This document shows, one piece after another, positions 1-11,599 of a stretch of 64,000 bases of DNA (positions are counted from its first letter, which is position 1; each line of letters starts with the position of its first letter). This DNA is from Riptortus pedestris (taxonomy: Eukaryota; Arthropoda; Insecta; Hemiptera; Alydidae). The translations under genes were made by a program, and so were the position numbers. The stretch is from the NCBI GenBank assembly GCA_019009955.1, contig CM032228.1, positions 5,825,001-5,889,000 of the forward strand, read 5' to 3'. The notes below the pieces were generated by a model. It was given only the letters and a program-made list of their open reading frames with translations, made no database searches and was not told the DNA's origin.

Positions 1-972
1 ACAACTCAATCTAATGTAAAGTCAGCAACGAGAAGTCAGAAAGGAACCCTCCACCTCCCCTCCCTTCTCTCAGTGGTGCCAACCAACCTCCCACTTATTT
101 AAAATATCAGTTCTGTTTATATTAAATTATGACAACAATTCTAATTACTTTATCTTCACAATACAAAAAGTCTTCAATGCATTTTCGAGTTTTTATTTTC
201 TTTATTTTTTTTATTTATTTCCGAATCTTGGCGATTTGGCTCAAAATTTGACAATGTAAAATGAAAACTAAATTGTAGAAAAATAACAAAAACTGAAACT
301 ACAAATAAAAAATGAAATACAACAAATAATCATTAAATCCTAGTAATAAAGACAATTAATAAACATAAAACATAAACAAACATAAATAAACATTAGATAA
401 AAAAACATAAATAAACATTAGACTATTAATAAAGACAACAATTTAAAATGGTTTTAATAAAAAAATTATGTTATTCCTATATACTAGTACATTTATATTA
501 TTTTATTTTATTTAATTTTGTACCCCATAGCGATGGCGATTTGCATTATTAGGATGATATATTACTCCTTCATGTGCTTATCTTTTTTTGTACTTTTATA
601 TTATGGAAAATATTTCTTTAATATCTGATTCTTTCTCATATCCGTTGTCCAAAGAATATAATAAAAGTTAACCCTTTTAAATCTTTTTAGGTATGCTGTA
701 GACCTATTCTATTTTGTATTATATGTTTTTTGTAAATGTTGATGTGTTTTAGATATGTTAGTATTTATTTATTAGTATTTTCGAGTTTTAATTAAATTTA
801 GTATTAAATATATTTAAGGTGAAACTGACGTTTCCGATTAACTAATGTTTGATTGAGAGGAAAAGGGGCAAGCAATACACTTTGCTCTTCGTTCAACCTG
901 TAAATGGTTTTAAAACATTAATATGGATTTGGGAAGTTTAATGAAATTTTGATAATCTATTACTCCTACTAT
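1..972. other. AT-rich sequence without recognisable feature
   Basis: No convincing open frame, terminal repeat or known motif was seen on either strand. The composition is strongly AT-rich with short A and T runs. It may be old repeat or intergenic sequence. Confidence 0.5.
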
Positions 973-1343
973 TAGCAGATTTCCCTTAAGGGATATCAGC
1001 TATTCATGACCATCATGCTATCATGTACTCATGACGCAATGTTCGACATTTGTTCTCAAATGTCCATCGATCTTACCCAGGAGATGACGAAATTGAGGTC
1101 CGATCATAATTATATATATGCAGATTTATATATTTGCCAGTAACCACTTTAGCGATCTTAATTTTTGATTGATTGTTACCAAACTAGTTAAACGTTTTAT
1201 GTAAAATTAAAGATCTAGTTCGTCTGGTATATCATGAAGCACATTATTTGAAGCTTAAATACCAAATATTATACTCATTGAAATTTTAGTTTATCTTAAG
1301 TGGGAAATATGCTTAGTTAACGCAACCCCTGGGTTACGGACCT
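973..1343 (+). mobile_element. HINE-like (helentron-type) element, short complete copy
   Basis: The copy starts TAGCAGATTTCCCTTAAGGG, passes the family's conserved blocks (TGTCCATCGAT, a short TA tract, then an ATCTAGTTCGT block) and ends with GTGGGAAATATGC, a degenerate hairpin (CGCAACCCCTGGGTT) and ACGGACCTTTTTT. The internal block is much shorter than in other copies, so this is a deletion derivative. Helentron-associated elements are known for subterminal inverted repeats, an internal microsatellite and a 3' stem-loop. The class assignment is inferred from that layout. Confidence 0.6.
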
Positions 1344-1379
1344 TTTTTTTCCCCCTTATTCCGCTTTTTTCGATTTCGG

Positions 1380-1762
1380 TTTAGCCTTTCATGTCTTATA
1401 AAATTGATGACCCCTACTATAGTTTTTCCTGTATATCTCATTTACACTTTTTCATGAGGTTTATATAATAAAAGTAACTTCAAATAACAAAACGAACATC
1501 TTCTGTTATGTGCATCTATCCTGAAAACCAATAGGTTACCAAATATCGACATTTTTCATCTCAGATCTACCTAATAACCACCAATCCTGTTCTTGTCAGA
1601 GAATATTAAAATATCTTTAAGTCTAAGTTGGGTAAACAAAGAGACGACAAAGCTAAAAATGTTGATATCTACTCAATTTCACGTGAAATGAAAAAGTATC
1701 TTGAAATTTTGAGAAAAAATCAATGTACAGACAGACGTTAGAATTTTATATATACTTACAAA
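1380..1762 (+). mobile_element. Family B dispersed element, 3' fragment
   Basis: The sequence matches the 3' half of the family B copies near 15-17 kb. Shared blocks include AAGTAACTTCAAATAACAAAA, the CTCCTGTTCGTCTCAGAGAATATTAA-type block (diverged here), and the tail CAATGTACAGACAGACGTTA followed by AATTTTATATATA. The 5' hairpin is missing. Confidence 0.5.
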
Positions 1763-1767
1763 TTTCA

Positions 1768-1836
1768 ACAGATCGATGGACATTTGAGGAAATGTTTCTA
1801 AAATCGCGCCAGGAGTACAGCCCCAATGGCTGAAAA
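1768..1836 (-). mobile_element. HINE-like element, 5' fragment
   Basis: GATCGATGGACATTTGAGG followed by a degenerate copy of the family 5' block, read in reverse. It directly follows the family B tail, so these are nested or fused remnants. Confidence 0.45.
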
Positions 1837-1839
1837 ATC

Positions 1840-2795
1840 TTATAAAATGTTAAGTCTAGTTTAGTAGTTATTAGTTATTCGAATTCATTTCACAAGTCTA
1901 TGGCTAAGTTGGTTGTCATTAGCCACTGCTTGAGCCAGGGCGAGACATCCTGTATTCCCACCAAAAGACACCTATTGAGATGTCGTGTACTATTGAGGCA
2001 TATGAAAATCACCAGCGACTCGGAAAATGCTATTTGTAATTTTTTAGATGCTGTCATTGTAGGCGAAACAGGTGTTAAGAAGATACTCTTCAAAAGGTTT
2101 TTAAAGGGAAAATTGCTCCCGCTGTCGTATCCAAAGCGGAATCTTCGTTTTTCATGTCGTCAGCACCGAATGTAGGTCAGCGAGGCGTATTTGAAGTAAA
2201 GTCAATGTCAGCGAAGGTCTAAGAGGCGGCATAATAGTGAAGAAGTGAACATTTGCCCGTGAATGATGCTCCCCGTCCGATTTAGAAAGTAGCCAGCAAG
2301 TAGATGGTCTATTAGATGGAGGCGTGTCTCGAGACGCGTGCTCCGGGTGGAGGCGGCGCAAAAACATATCGGCCGTATTTTTTGGCCCATCAGCTGACGG
2401 CGACAAAGGCTGGATTAGCCTAGGAATGGACTATCCTGGATTATGCACGAAACAAAAAGCCAACCTCCCATAGCGGAATACTCCCATTGTGCCAACCATT
2501 TAGTTCGGGAAATGGGAAAAAGTTCTCACGTCACCGCCCGCCAGCCCTAATCACTCCTATAGATTCCTTTCTTCTCACAGATTCAATAGCAAATTGAGAA
2601 GATTGAATGAAAACTTGACTCTTTCTGTTAGTTTAGCTATGAAAATAAATATATTTTTTAAAAAAGAGATACTTCTTAACTTGATAACCTCCTGACCTGG
2701 AAATGGGTGGAATCAAATAGATTAACGGCACTTATTATACCCGGAGGCAGCTGTTCCCGTGGATGGGGTCTTATAGAGTCAAAGTCGGTAGTCAT
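1840..2795. other. No recognisable gene
   Basis: Short open frames occur on both strands, but none resembles a known protein and they overlap each other. A GC-richer patch around 2200-2420 is unexplained. Confidence 0.4.
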
Positions 2796-2799
2796 TCAG

Positions 2800-3540
2800 A
2801 GCCACACAGATACCAGCAGACGGGTATACATACAGATACCACCAGACGGATATGCATACAGATACCAGCAGACGGGTATACATACAGATACCACCAGACG
2901 GATATGCATACAGATACCAGCAGACGGATATACATACAGATACCACCAGACGGATATACATACAGATACCACCAGACGGATATACATACAGATACCACCA
3001 GACAGATATGCACACAGATACCACCAGACGGCTATGCATACAGATACTAGCAGACAGATACCACCAGACGGATATACATACAGATACCACCAGACAGATA
3101 TGCACACAGATACCACTAGACGGCTATGCATACAGATACTAGCAGACAGATACCACCAGACGGATATACATACAGATACCACCAGACGGATATACATACA
3201 GATACCACCAGACAGATATGCACACAGATACCACCAGACGGATATACATACAGATATCAGCAGACAGATACCACCAGACGGATATACATACATACAGATA
3301 TACCATATACCACTAGACGCTATATAGCAGACAGATACCACCAGACGGATATACATACAGATACCACCAGACAGATACCACCAGACGGATATACATACAG
3401 ATACCACCAGACAGATAAGAACACAGATACCACTAGACGGCTATGCATACAGATACTAGCACACAGATACCACCAGACGGATATACATACAGATACCTGC
3501 AGACAGATACCACCAGACGGATATACATACAGATACCAGC
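2800..3540. repeat. 26-bp minisatellite
   Basis: Tandem units such as CAGATACCACCAGACGGATA plus TACATA repeat about 26-28 times, with some shorter CAGATACCACCAGACAG units interspersed. The unit length is not a multiple of 3, so the long open frames on both strands (Tyr/Ile/Thr/Gln-rich on the plus strand, Val/Cys/Ile/Trp-rich on the minus strand) are by-products of a stop-poor repeat. I do not call them genes. The right edge abuts the 3' end of the LINE remnant. Confidence 0.9.
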
Positions 3541-6190
3541 ACTTGATGAGTTTTGTTCTAGGTCCATCAAACAATGTACAGTCATATAAGAGGTGGTCAT
3601 ATGTCTGTTCAGTCTCATTGTCACATTTACATGTATTTGTGTTTGTTAGTTTAAATTTGTACAAGTAACTCTTCGTAGGTCCATGTCCTGATATAAATTG
3701 TATTTGTTTAGAATTGCTAAGTGTTATTTTTTGTCTTTGGTATATAGTTGGTATGCACTTATGCAATTATCTTCCTTTAGTAATATTTGTCCATCTTTCG
3801 TCCCATTTTTTATAAGATTCGCTTTAAAAAGAGTTTTAGTGGTCTGTTTAGTCAGTTTAGAGTATGTAATAGGTATCGTTTCGTTTCTTGAAGCTGTATT
3901 TGCAAGTTGGTCTGCTGTGTCGTTTCCTAAATTTCTTGAGTGTCCTTTTATCCATGTTATTACATTCCAGATCCACTATTACATTCTTCTGTCTACATAG
4001 TGTAATTAGTCTTCTGATCTGTTCAGTCTGTTCGTTATGGTTTTCGTTATTGTAAATGCGGTCTATGTTAATTTTGCTGTCCGTATAGATTATACAAGTC
4101 TCTCTGTCACTTGAAATGTCGTGTAGTGTTTTGAGTGCCTCAATAATTGCAAGGTTTTCTGCTTGATTGTTTGTACATAGTGGTGATAGTCTGTATTGTC
4201 CTCTCTGTATAATATTGCCGTCTTTTGAAATAATGTACGCACACCCAACGCCATCCTTGTTTTTACTTCCGTCAATGTTTATATGATACATTGACGGTAT
4301 GTCTAAGTTGTCTAATGGTCTAATGTAATCCTTTGGGTGCAACCAGTAAGTATGTCTCACGTCTTTTTCAATTTCGTATGATGTAAGATTTTGTAAAGTA
4401 AAGACTTGTGGGATTTCATTCAATTTCAATAACATATGTTGCCTCATTTGTTCAGCTTTGATGTAAACTGGCATTGTGTCTGCTAATACACATGAAGCCT
4501 CATAAGATAAAGTACGATATTTTTTAACAATTTTTATCGTAATTAGCCTTTGCACTCTTTCTAATTTTTTGACATTTATTTTCACGCTCAAGGCATGACC
4601 CCATATTTCAATTCCATACGTCAATATGGGGACAATCGCCCCTTTGTATATTGTGGTCAGAGCGTCGGATTTAAGACCCCAAGACACTCTAGCAGCCATC
4701 GAGAGTCCGTTTATTATTGAAAGCAGTCTTGTTTGTAAGTTTATAATGTGATAGTTCCATTTCAATTTCCTGTCAATGTGAAGTCCAAGATATTTTAAGA
4801 TATGTTTTCCTTGTACTGTCACTCCATTTAATTTAATGTCTAAGGTAGGTGTATGTCTTGTAAATAGTGTGTAAGATGTTTTTTCTAAATTAAATTTGAG
4901 TTTGTTTTTGAGCCCATTTATTGATTAGTACCAAAACAGTGTTAGTAAGTTGGGTGATTTGAATTAAGTCTATTCCTATAACCATAAGTAAAATGTCGTC
5001 AGCAAATGCAATGATTTCAGTTCCTGCTGGTAGTATTGTTTTAAATAGACTGTCTAAAATGATTGTCCACAGTAGAGGTGATCAAGCTAAGCCCTGTGGC
5101 GTGCCTCTATTTTGAGAAGTGTGTACAGTAGTGTTTTGAAGGGTCATGTATACAAGTCGATTATTGAGATAGTCTCTAAGTAATTTGTAAATATTTTGTG
5201 GGTATTTTTGTGTATGTATTGATTCGAATATCGAAGGCACCTTTACAATCCATCGAAACGATCACAATATGTTTTTTTCCTGTTGGATTCGTTCGTAGTA
5301 AGTTAATAATTCTGTATAGTACTTGTTTGGGGTGTGAATCCATATTGATTTGGGTGTAAAGGAGCATGTCTGGTTAGATGAACAGAAAGCCTGGAATTAA
5401 TAATGTTTTCTAGGATTTTACCTCCAACTGGATTTATACTTATCGGTCGATAATTAAAATTTCCTAAGAATTTTGTTTTTTTTGGGTACTGGAATTAATT
5501 GTACTGTCTTTCCTTTCGTATTTTCAGGGTCACTGGTTCTTTGGAATTGTCTTCTTAATTTATTAGTTGTATGTCTTAAGTTTGTCAGAGCACCAGGGTA
5601 CTGTTTTGTCTGTCTTGAATTTTTTATGACTCAAGAATAGAATATTACAAGTTTTTATTAAACATTTGTTAAATTTATAAAAAGTGTGATTAATTCCAAT
5701 TGTATTAAGTAAATCAATCAAATATGCTTCAATTGTTTCATCAGTGTTATAATTATTGAAAATTGTATTTGAAATTATACAGATCAGCTTCTCTTGAAAC
5801 ATGCTCCAGTCAGCATTTTTAGTTACGTATGCTTTTTCATTTGTCAGATACATTTTTTTAGGAATGTTAGGTGTATTGAGTAGGTCAGCAAAGAATGATC
5901 AGAAATGTTTTCATCGTCATGGTTAGTCCAGTCATGTACGTATTTGCCATAGTACCATTCGTTATTGTACTGCAATAGAGGAGAAGTCTTGTACCTGTTA
6001 CCAAATGAAGAAACAGCAGGAGCCAAACGACCAAGAGTATCGCTGCTTGCCCCAGTCGTTGGGTTCTGGGAGGAGTGACCACTGTGCAGAGATTCATGTA
6101 CTAGTAGTAGTACCTGTCTTCGTGGTAACATAATATCAAGGAGCATAATATTTCGAAATAGTTGTTTGTTATTTATTAACGTCATTTTGG
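3541..6190 (-). pseudogene. Non-LTR retrotransposon (R1/I-like LINE), decayed
   Basis: This is a broken ORF2 read on the minus strand. From 5' to 3' I see an endonuclease end with the SDH motif (ISDHSLLTY, about 5870-5900), the linker before reverse transcriptase (5563-5853), a fingers motif NYRPISINPVGGK (about 5430), a motif A-like MDCKGAFDI (about 5240), TPQG (about 5090), the catalytic FADD (about 5000), and the thumb with YLGLHID and WGLKSDALTTIYKG (4600-4820). An RNase H domain follows with IDGSKNKDG and TDSKINIDR. A frameshift near 3970 separates it from WIKGHSRNLGND. A terminal zinc-knuckle region ends with CKCDNETEQT and LLYDC (3570-3760). Several frameshifts and stops make it dead. 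The RT-RNase H-zinc knuckle order and thumb sequence fit the R1/I group; the clade is inferred. The 3' end is replaced by the 26-bp minisatellite. Confidence 0.88.
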
Positions 6191-6199
6191 GAATGATTA

Positions 6200-7530
6200 T
6201 CACCCTTTTCTAGACAGGATGAGACTGAGATTTAAATTAGTGTGTTCGTTCACAGGCAAATAATTCATGACATTAGGTTCATTAAGATTTCAATTGACGG
6301 GTTTTTATAACGTACCATAAATGAATACTTGAAAATAAATAGTCCACTATAATTTATAAAAAAAAATTACACTAGTTGAAAACTTAAAGAACTTAAGAAA
6401 AAACACAAAAGAATAAGTCTTTGAATAAATACTATTAACACAAGAGTTGAGGCAGAGTTCACAAAAAAAAAACTACTGAGCAATAGTAAAAACAACCACG
6501 AGACTAAACCATTAATTTCCACACTAAATTAAAAGGTAATTGTGAGGTTGCTCGCAGTGTACCCACTTTACAATTAGAGCAACTTTAGCAATTTTAGTTT
6601 AAATAGTTTATGGCAACACTGTAGCAGAGACCAGGTTGAAGCTAGTAGGGGAAGGTTACAGTTGCTATTGTGCAGGGCTAAGCTGCTACAAGATCAACGC
6701 CTTAACTGAAATGGCTAACATGATCACCTAAAATAGAAATACGAGATTTTGGAGAGTAAACAGCTGTGTCTAATATCCATGGCCCAAGTCACAACTGCTC
6801 CGACCAATCGGCAACGAGGCAAGGCAAGCAAACCGTCAGAATCCCCCCCCCCTCACAAATCAGTGCTTTGATAACAACATATTAAATCTATCGCAGGTGA
6901 TACAATGGCCTTGAACCAGGACTACTGTCATGTTCTAGAGTCTAGAACACTTCTTGACTAGAATCTAGACTATCTAATACTCCGAGTAACCGTAAAATTC
7001 GGAGGTATTCCCTCTGTTATAATGGTACACTACATCTACTTAATTATCATCATTAGGCTCAGAAGAGTTCTTCTAAAAATCAAAATAGCTGGAAGCCTCG
7101 TGAAAAATCGGTAACATCACTTTTTTTTTAAAGGTCACGTATCTCATATCTGCTAGGAATAGTTTTCCCACTATATTATTTCGTATTCACCATACCAACA
7201 AGCAACTGAAGAAAAAGATCAGGAATTCAGCGATACGACGTGGGAAACTGGAAGTATCTAAAAAAGAATGACGTTAATTCAGAATCGTCCTGTTGAAGAA
7301 AATTCAGTAGACATAATTCATAACTATGATTATTAGCACTGCATATGAAGGAGCTTTTTCATTTCCAATTCAATTAGCATTGAACAGTTATCAACATTGC
7401 CTTCACGTCAGAATGGGGTTACATATGATCACGCTAACTGTCTCCTTCATTTGCTCAATCATCTGCCATTTCCATTGGCTCCAGAGGTACTCATCACACC
7501 TCGCGTGCTAGTCTGCCAACTCACTAGGCT
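6200..7530. other. No recognisable gene
   Basis: AT-rich sequence with short C and A runs. No frame, terminal repeat or known motif could be supported on either strand. Confidence 0.4.
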
Positions 7531-7539
7531 CTGGAGGTA

Positions 7540-8660
7540 TTGTCCTTTCCTCGCCGCTTCACCGTCAGTCCCGTGAACTTCACCGACAAGAGGAAGCTTA
7601 AAGGCGTGAACTTCATCGAAGAGAGAAGGGGCTTCGGAGTGTTTGAAATGGAGAGGGTGCGGAGAGAGATTGAAAGGGCGAGTTTAACGGGAAGCCAGGT
7701 AAGCCTACCATCATTAACTCTTCGATGACCGAATCATCGGACATCGGGACGGATGCGTGGATTGCAGGGCAAGCCAGCCACAGAAACTGATGTTTCTCCC
7801 TCCATCAAACCATTTACGACTTGTGGCAAGTGGCTTTGGTCCTTTATCATGTTTCAGAAGATGAACAAAGAAAACCAAAGAAAACTTTACATGGGAAAAA
7901 ATTTCGTTAGCCACCATGTTTACCAAAACTAAACTTGCATTTCTAATCAATTGCATGCTTGCTTCATTCTGGTATTCTGGCTTCACATTATGTGTACGAA
8001 ACCTGTTAGAAGTAAATCAACTATATCACACCAAAAAGTTTTGTGTATAATTGTTTTGCCCTTGAAGTTGATCCCTTGAAAACTTACTACTGGAGCAAAT
8101 GATTGGAAGTTAAAAGAGCATTTAAAAGAATTGGCTGCTTCCAAAGAAATTACTATGCATGAACTAATTACGTTTTTATTAAAAATGTATATATTCAATA
8201 TAAATGATCCTGGGGAAAGTTAGCAAGAAAACCCAATATCAGAATAAGGAGCCAATTGTGGACAGCGAGAAAAGAGAAGGGCCTACAAGGTGGATTGTCC
8301 TAGAAAACAATAGTGATGCCTTTCATCATGCATTACAAAAGTGGTACAGTCCTAAACCAGCTCCTGAACCACCTCCAATAATGTCTCTTTCTCAAAAAAA
8401 TAGTTTTATTGAGGCACAAAGTAGAGCTGAAGGTACTACGCCTAACACTATTTATATTGACAGGGTTCTGAAGATCCTCCAGGCACAATGTCGCCATCAC
8501 GAGGGAAGAATGGTCCATCATCCAACCACTGTGCTTTGAATTCCACAATGAGGGGAGACTGCTACAGTGGAACTAGAAAACCTTCTAGCCTTCTTCCAGG
8601 CGTTGGTGGTGAGAGTCGAGGAACATCTTCCCTTGATCTGTAAACCATGAAGCAAGACCG
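7540..8660 (+). pseudogene. Unidentified pseudogene-like coding stretch
   Basis: Plus-strand segments look protein-coding but are broken. At 7560-7700 a frame contains NFIEERRGFGVFEMERVR and ends at a splice-donor-like CCAG/GTAAGC. At about 8100-8210 another frame reads WKLKEHLKELAASKEITMHE. The longest piece (8204-8539) contains GPTRWIVLENNSDAFHHAL followed by a proline-rich SPKPAPEPPP. After a frameshift near 8480 a further frame reads MSPSRGKNGPSSNHCALNS and continues with stops to about 8740. The mix of order, prolines and frame breaks suggests a retrocopy of a host gene. I do not recognise the parent, and the pieces may not belong together. Confidence 0.35.
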
Positions 8661-9250
8661 CAGACAAGCCAACTACCTCTTCTCCAGCTGACAAGTACCT
8701 ACTTGGCAGCTACTTAGAGCTCTCAATTCGCTACTGGGGGAGGGGGGTGATGTTTGCCTCTACGATGGATCCAGCGGTCAATGTTTTTTATTCTTATTTA
8801 ATATTATTATTTTCCTTTTTTTTAAAAAAAAACATATGTACTTGAATAATTTTTGTTGTTGTATAAAATTATTGCAAATAAGCCATCAACAGACCCTTCA
8901 CTCTGCCTTGATGGTACTATCCTCGCTGCGCCACCTCACCCTTTCTCGTCTGCGCCTTCACTCAGCTCTGGAGGTGCCATCCCTAAAATGTTATTTGAAC
9001 TAACAAGCATATTACCAAGAAGTATAAATAAGTTACCATATCATTCGTTTGCAGAGTACTGTTCTACGGCAGTCAAAGCCGAATTATTTACGGACATGAT
9101 TCTCATAGATTAGAAGCGATGGACACGTGGTTTAGACGCAAAATCACAAGGTGACAGTAGTTATAAATGGAATAAGTAAAAGTAGTAGAGTAACCACGGC
9201 CATGGAGAAAAGGAGGGACAATTTTATTGGTCGTATTTAGATTGCTACGA

Positions 9251-10552
9251 AATTGTATGATGCGTTGCTTAATTCCGGCTTGCCATGCCACCGACACGCC
9301 AACTGCCACTACACTTTATTCGAGATGGCGATCTTGTCTCTATTTGAGCTTATCTTCATTTGCTCCGGCCTGATGATTGGCAAAATTGACTACCATTGTA
9401 TGATGCGATGCTTAATTCCGGCTTGCCATGCCACCGACACGCCAACTGCCACTACACTTTATTCGAGATGGCGAGCTTGTCTCTATTTGAGCTTATCTTC
9501 ATTTGCTCCGGCCTGATGATTGGCAAACTTGACTACCATTGTATGATGCGATGGTTAATTCCGGCTTGCCATGCCACCGTCACGCCAACTGCCACTACAC
9601 TTTATTCGAGATGGCGAGCTCGTCTCTATTTGAGCTTATCTTCATTTGCTCCGGCCTGATGATTGGCAATCTTGACTACCATTGCATGATGCGTTGCCTA
9701 ATTCCGGCTTGCCATGCCACCGACACGCCAACTGCCACTACACTTTATTCGAGATGGCGAGCTCGTCTCTATTTGAGCTTATCTTCAATTGCTCCGGCCT
9801 GCTGATTGGCAAACTTGACTACCATTGTATGATGCGATGCTTAATTCCGGCTTGCCATGCCACCGACACGCCAACTGCCACTGCACTTTATTCGAGATGG
9901 CGAGCTTGTCTCTATTTGAGCTTATCTTCATTTGCTCCGGCCTGATGATTGGCAAACTTGACTACCATTGTATGATGCGTTGCTTATTTCCGGCTTGCCA
10001 TGCCACCGACACGCCAACTGCCACTACACTTTATTCGAGATGGCGAGCTTGTCTCTATTTGAGCTTATCTTCATTTGCTCCGGCCTGATGATTGGCAAAC
10101 TTGACTACCATTGTATGATGCGATGGTTAATTCCGGCGTGCCATGCCACCGGCACGCCAACTGCCACTACACTCGGCTTTATTCGAGATGGCGAGCTTGT
10201 CTCTATTTGAGCTTATCTTCATTTGCTCCGGCCTGATGATTGGCAAACTTGACTACCATTGTATGATGCGATGGTTAATTCCGGCGTGCCATGCCACCGG
10301 CACGCCAACTGCCACTACACTCGGCTTTATTCGAGATGGCGAGCTTGTCTCTATTTGAGCTTATCTTCATTTGCTCCGGCCTGATGATTGGCAAACTTGA
10401 CTACCATTGTATGATGCGTTGCCTAATTCCGGCTTGCCATGCCACCGACACGCCAACTGCCACTACACTTTATTCGAGATGGCGAGCTCGTCTCTATTTG
10501 AGCTTATCTTCATTTGCTCCGGCCTGATGATTGGCAATCTTGACTACCATTG
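9251..10552. repeat. 143-bp tandem satellite, nine units
   Basis: Units begin TTGTATGATGCG at 9253, 9396, 9539, 9682, 9825, 9968, 10111, about 10259 and 10407. The period is 143 bp except for two 148-bp units carrying a CGGCT insertion before TTTATTCGAGATGG. Units are nearly identical, differing at scattered single bases. 143 is not divisible by 3, so the serial overlapping frames (MYDAMLNSGLPCHRHANCHY type) shift in every unit and are unlikely to be translated. The two 148-bp units are adjacent, consistent with recent duplication of one unit. Confidence 0.93.
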
Positions 10553-10559
10553 CTCCGTC

Positions 10560-11590
10560 TTGTGCAATCCTGATGTCCTTTATATGTGATCCCAACGGGT
10601 CCGGGCTTATTCATTCGACGAGTTCTGCTAGTTCTGAAACCTTAGTTTCCTGGAATGCAATCGGCAAGTGGCTCTTTCATATCTACCCTGTTACTGGCTG
10701 ATAGACTTGCCTCTGCTACATAGGATTTCTGGATCTGCATCTTAAGGTCGCCTCTCAACTCATCGTTATTGATCCTCTACTTCTCCGTCCATTTCTTCAG
10801 CCGACTAACTAACTTCCTCTAGGTATCTATCTCCGTCTTTGTTAAAGCTAACTGGTTCCGTTTCTTCGTCCAGCTCTGTTGCTCTGGCGTGTGTTGCTTA
10901 GCTCTTTGCCTTGGTGCTGGCTGCCATCCTGGTGCTCAAGTTCTGGAAAACCTTGTGGACCACATGATTGCATGTTCTCTCTATCGCCCCTTCTATCTCA
11001 CGCATGAATACTCCAGCCACTTCTCTCGCCAGTCTGCCCTTCTCCTGTTCCTTAATGTAGGCTGAGTCATCAATGATCAGGTTTCCCTGTTCCTTCCTGC
11101 AGCTGATCCAGGAGCATTTCTACCAACTCAGTGAGCTTTTCAATTTTAGACGGTTTACGGGCCTGGTTCGTCTTATTAATCTTTTTGCCTGGGTCGAAGA
11201 TGAACAGCAAGACCTCGCTCGTTTACTTATCTCACTCTCACCCTCTTTGTCCCCACTGTCATCAGTTTCGTTCCTGCTTCTCTTACTTATTCCACATTTC
11301 ATCAGCCCCTCTCCTATCTGAATGCCTTCCAAAGTGGGAGAGGAGAACGGTGGCGTCTGGCGTTTCGTTCCTACTGGCGATTTATGGCCCTCTTCTTGGT
11401 CATCCTCTATGCTGGGTTCCTTATCTCCTACATGAAGGAGTTTTGATGCGGATAATTTTCGTCCCTTCTTGTGGTTCAGATGTATTTTCTGTGACGGTCT
11501 CTCTGTAAATAGAATTTTTGTTGTTCCTTGTAAATATTTCCTCACCAAGAAGAAATTATTGTTTTTAAAATACAAGTTGCAAGTCAACAA
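10560..11590 (-). pseudogene. Decayed ORF1-like or unknown coding frame
   Basis: The minus strand is mostly open from 11590 down to about 10800, with a few stops. The longest uninterrupted part (11120-11590) is Lys/Glu/Ser/Arg-rich and low in hydrophobics. After a stop, a helical-looking segment follows (EQEKGRLAREVAGVFMREIE) and then TCNHVVHKVFQNL. This composition resembles the basic, coiled-coil ORF1 proteins of LINEs, but no zinc knuckle is visible. It abuts the 143-bp satellite. The plus-strand frames here look like shadows. The identity is uncertain. Confidence 0.35.
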
Positions 11591-11599
11591 GACTTTTTA

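Noticed and set aside
2796..3540. Possible CRISPR-like array
   Set aside because: Units are contiguous degenerate repeats without unique spacers, and the sequence is eukaryotic.
2707..3668. Long Tyr/Ile/Thr-rich and Cys/Val/Trp-rich frames on both strands
   Set aside because: The 26-bp unit is not a multiple of 3 and frames are open on both strands, so these are minisatellite artefacts.
9253..10589. Serial 87-codon frames, each containing CHRHANCHYTLFEMA
   Set aside because: They overlap out of frame in every 143-bp unit, end within the next unit and lack independent coding support.
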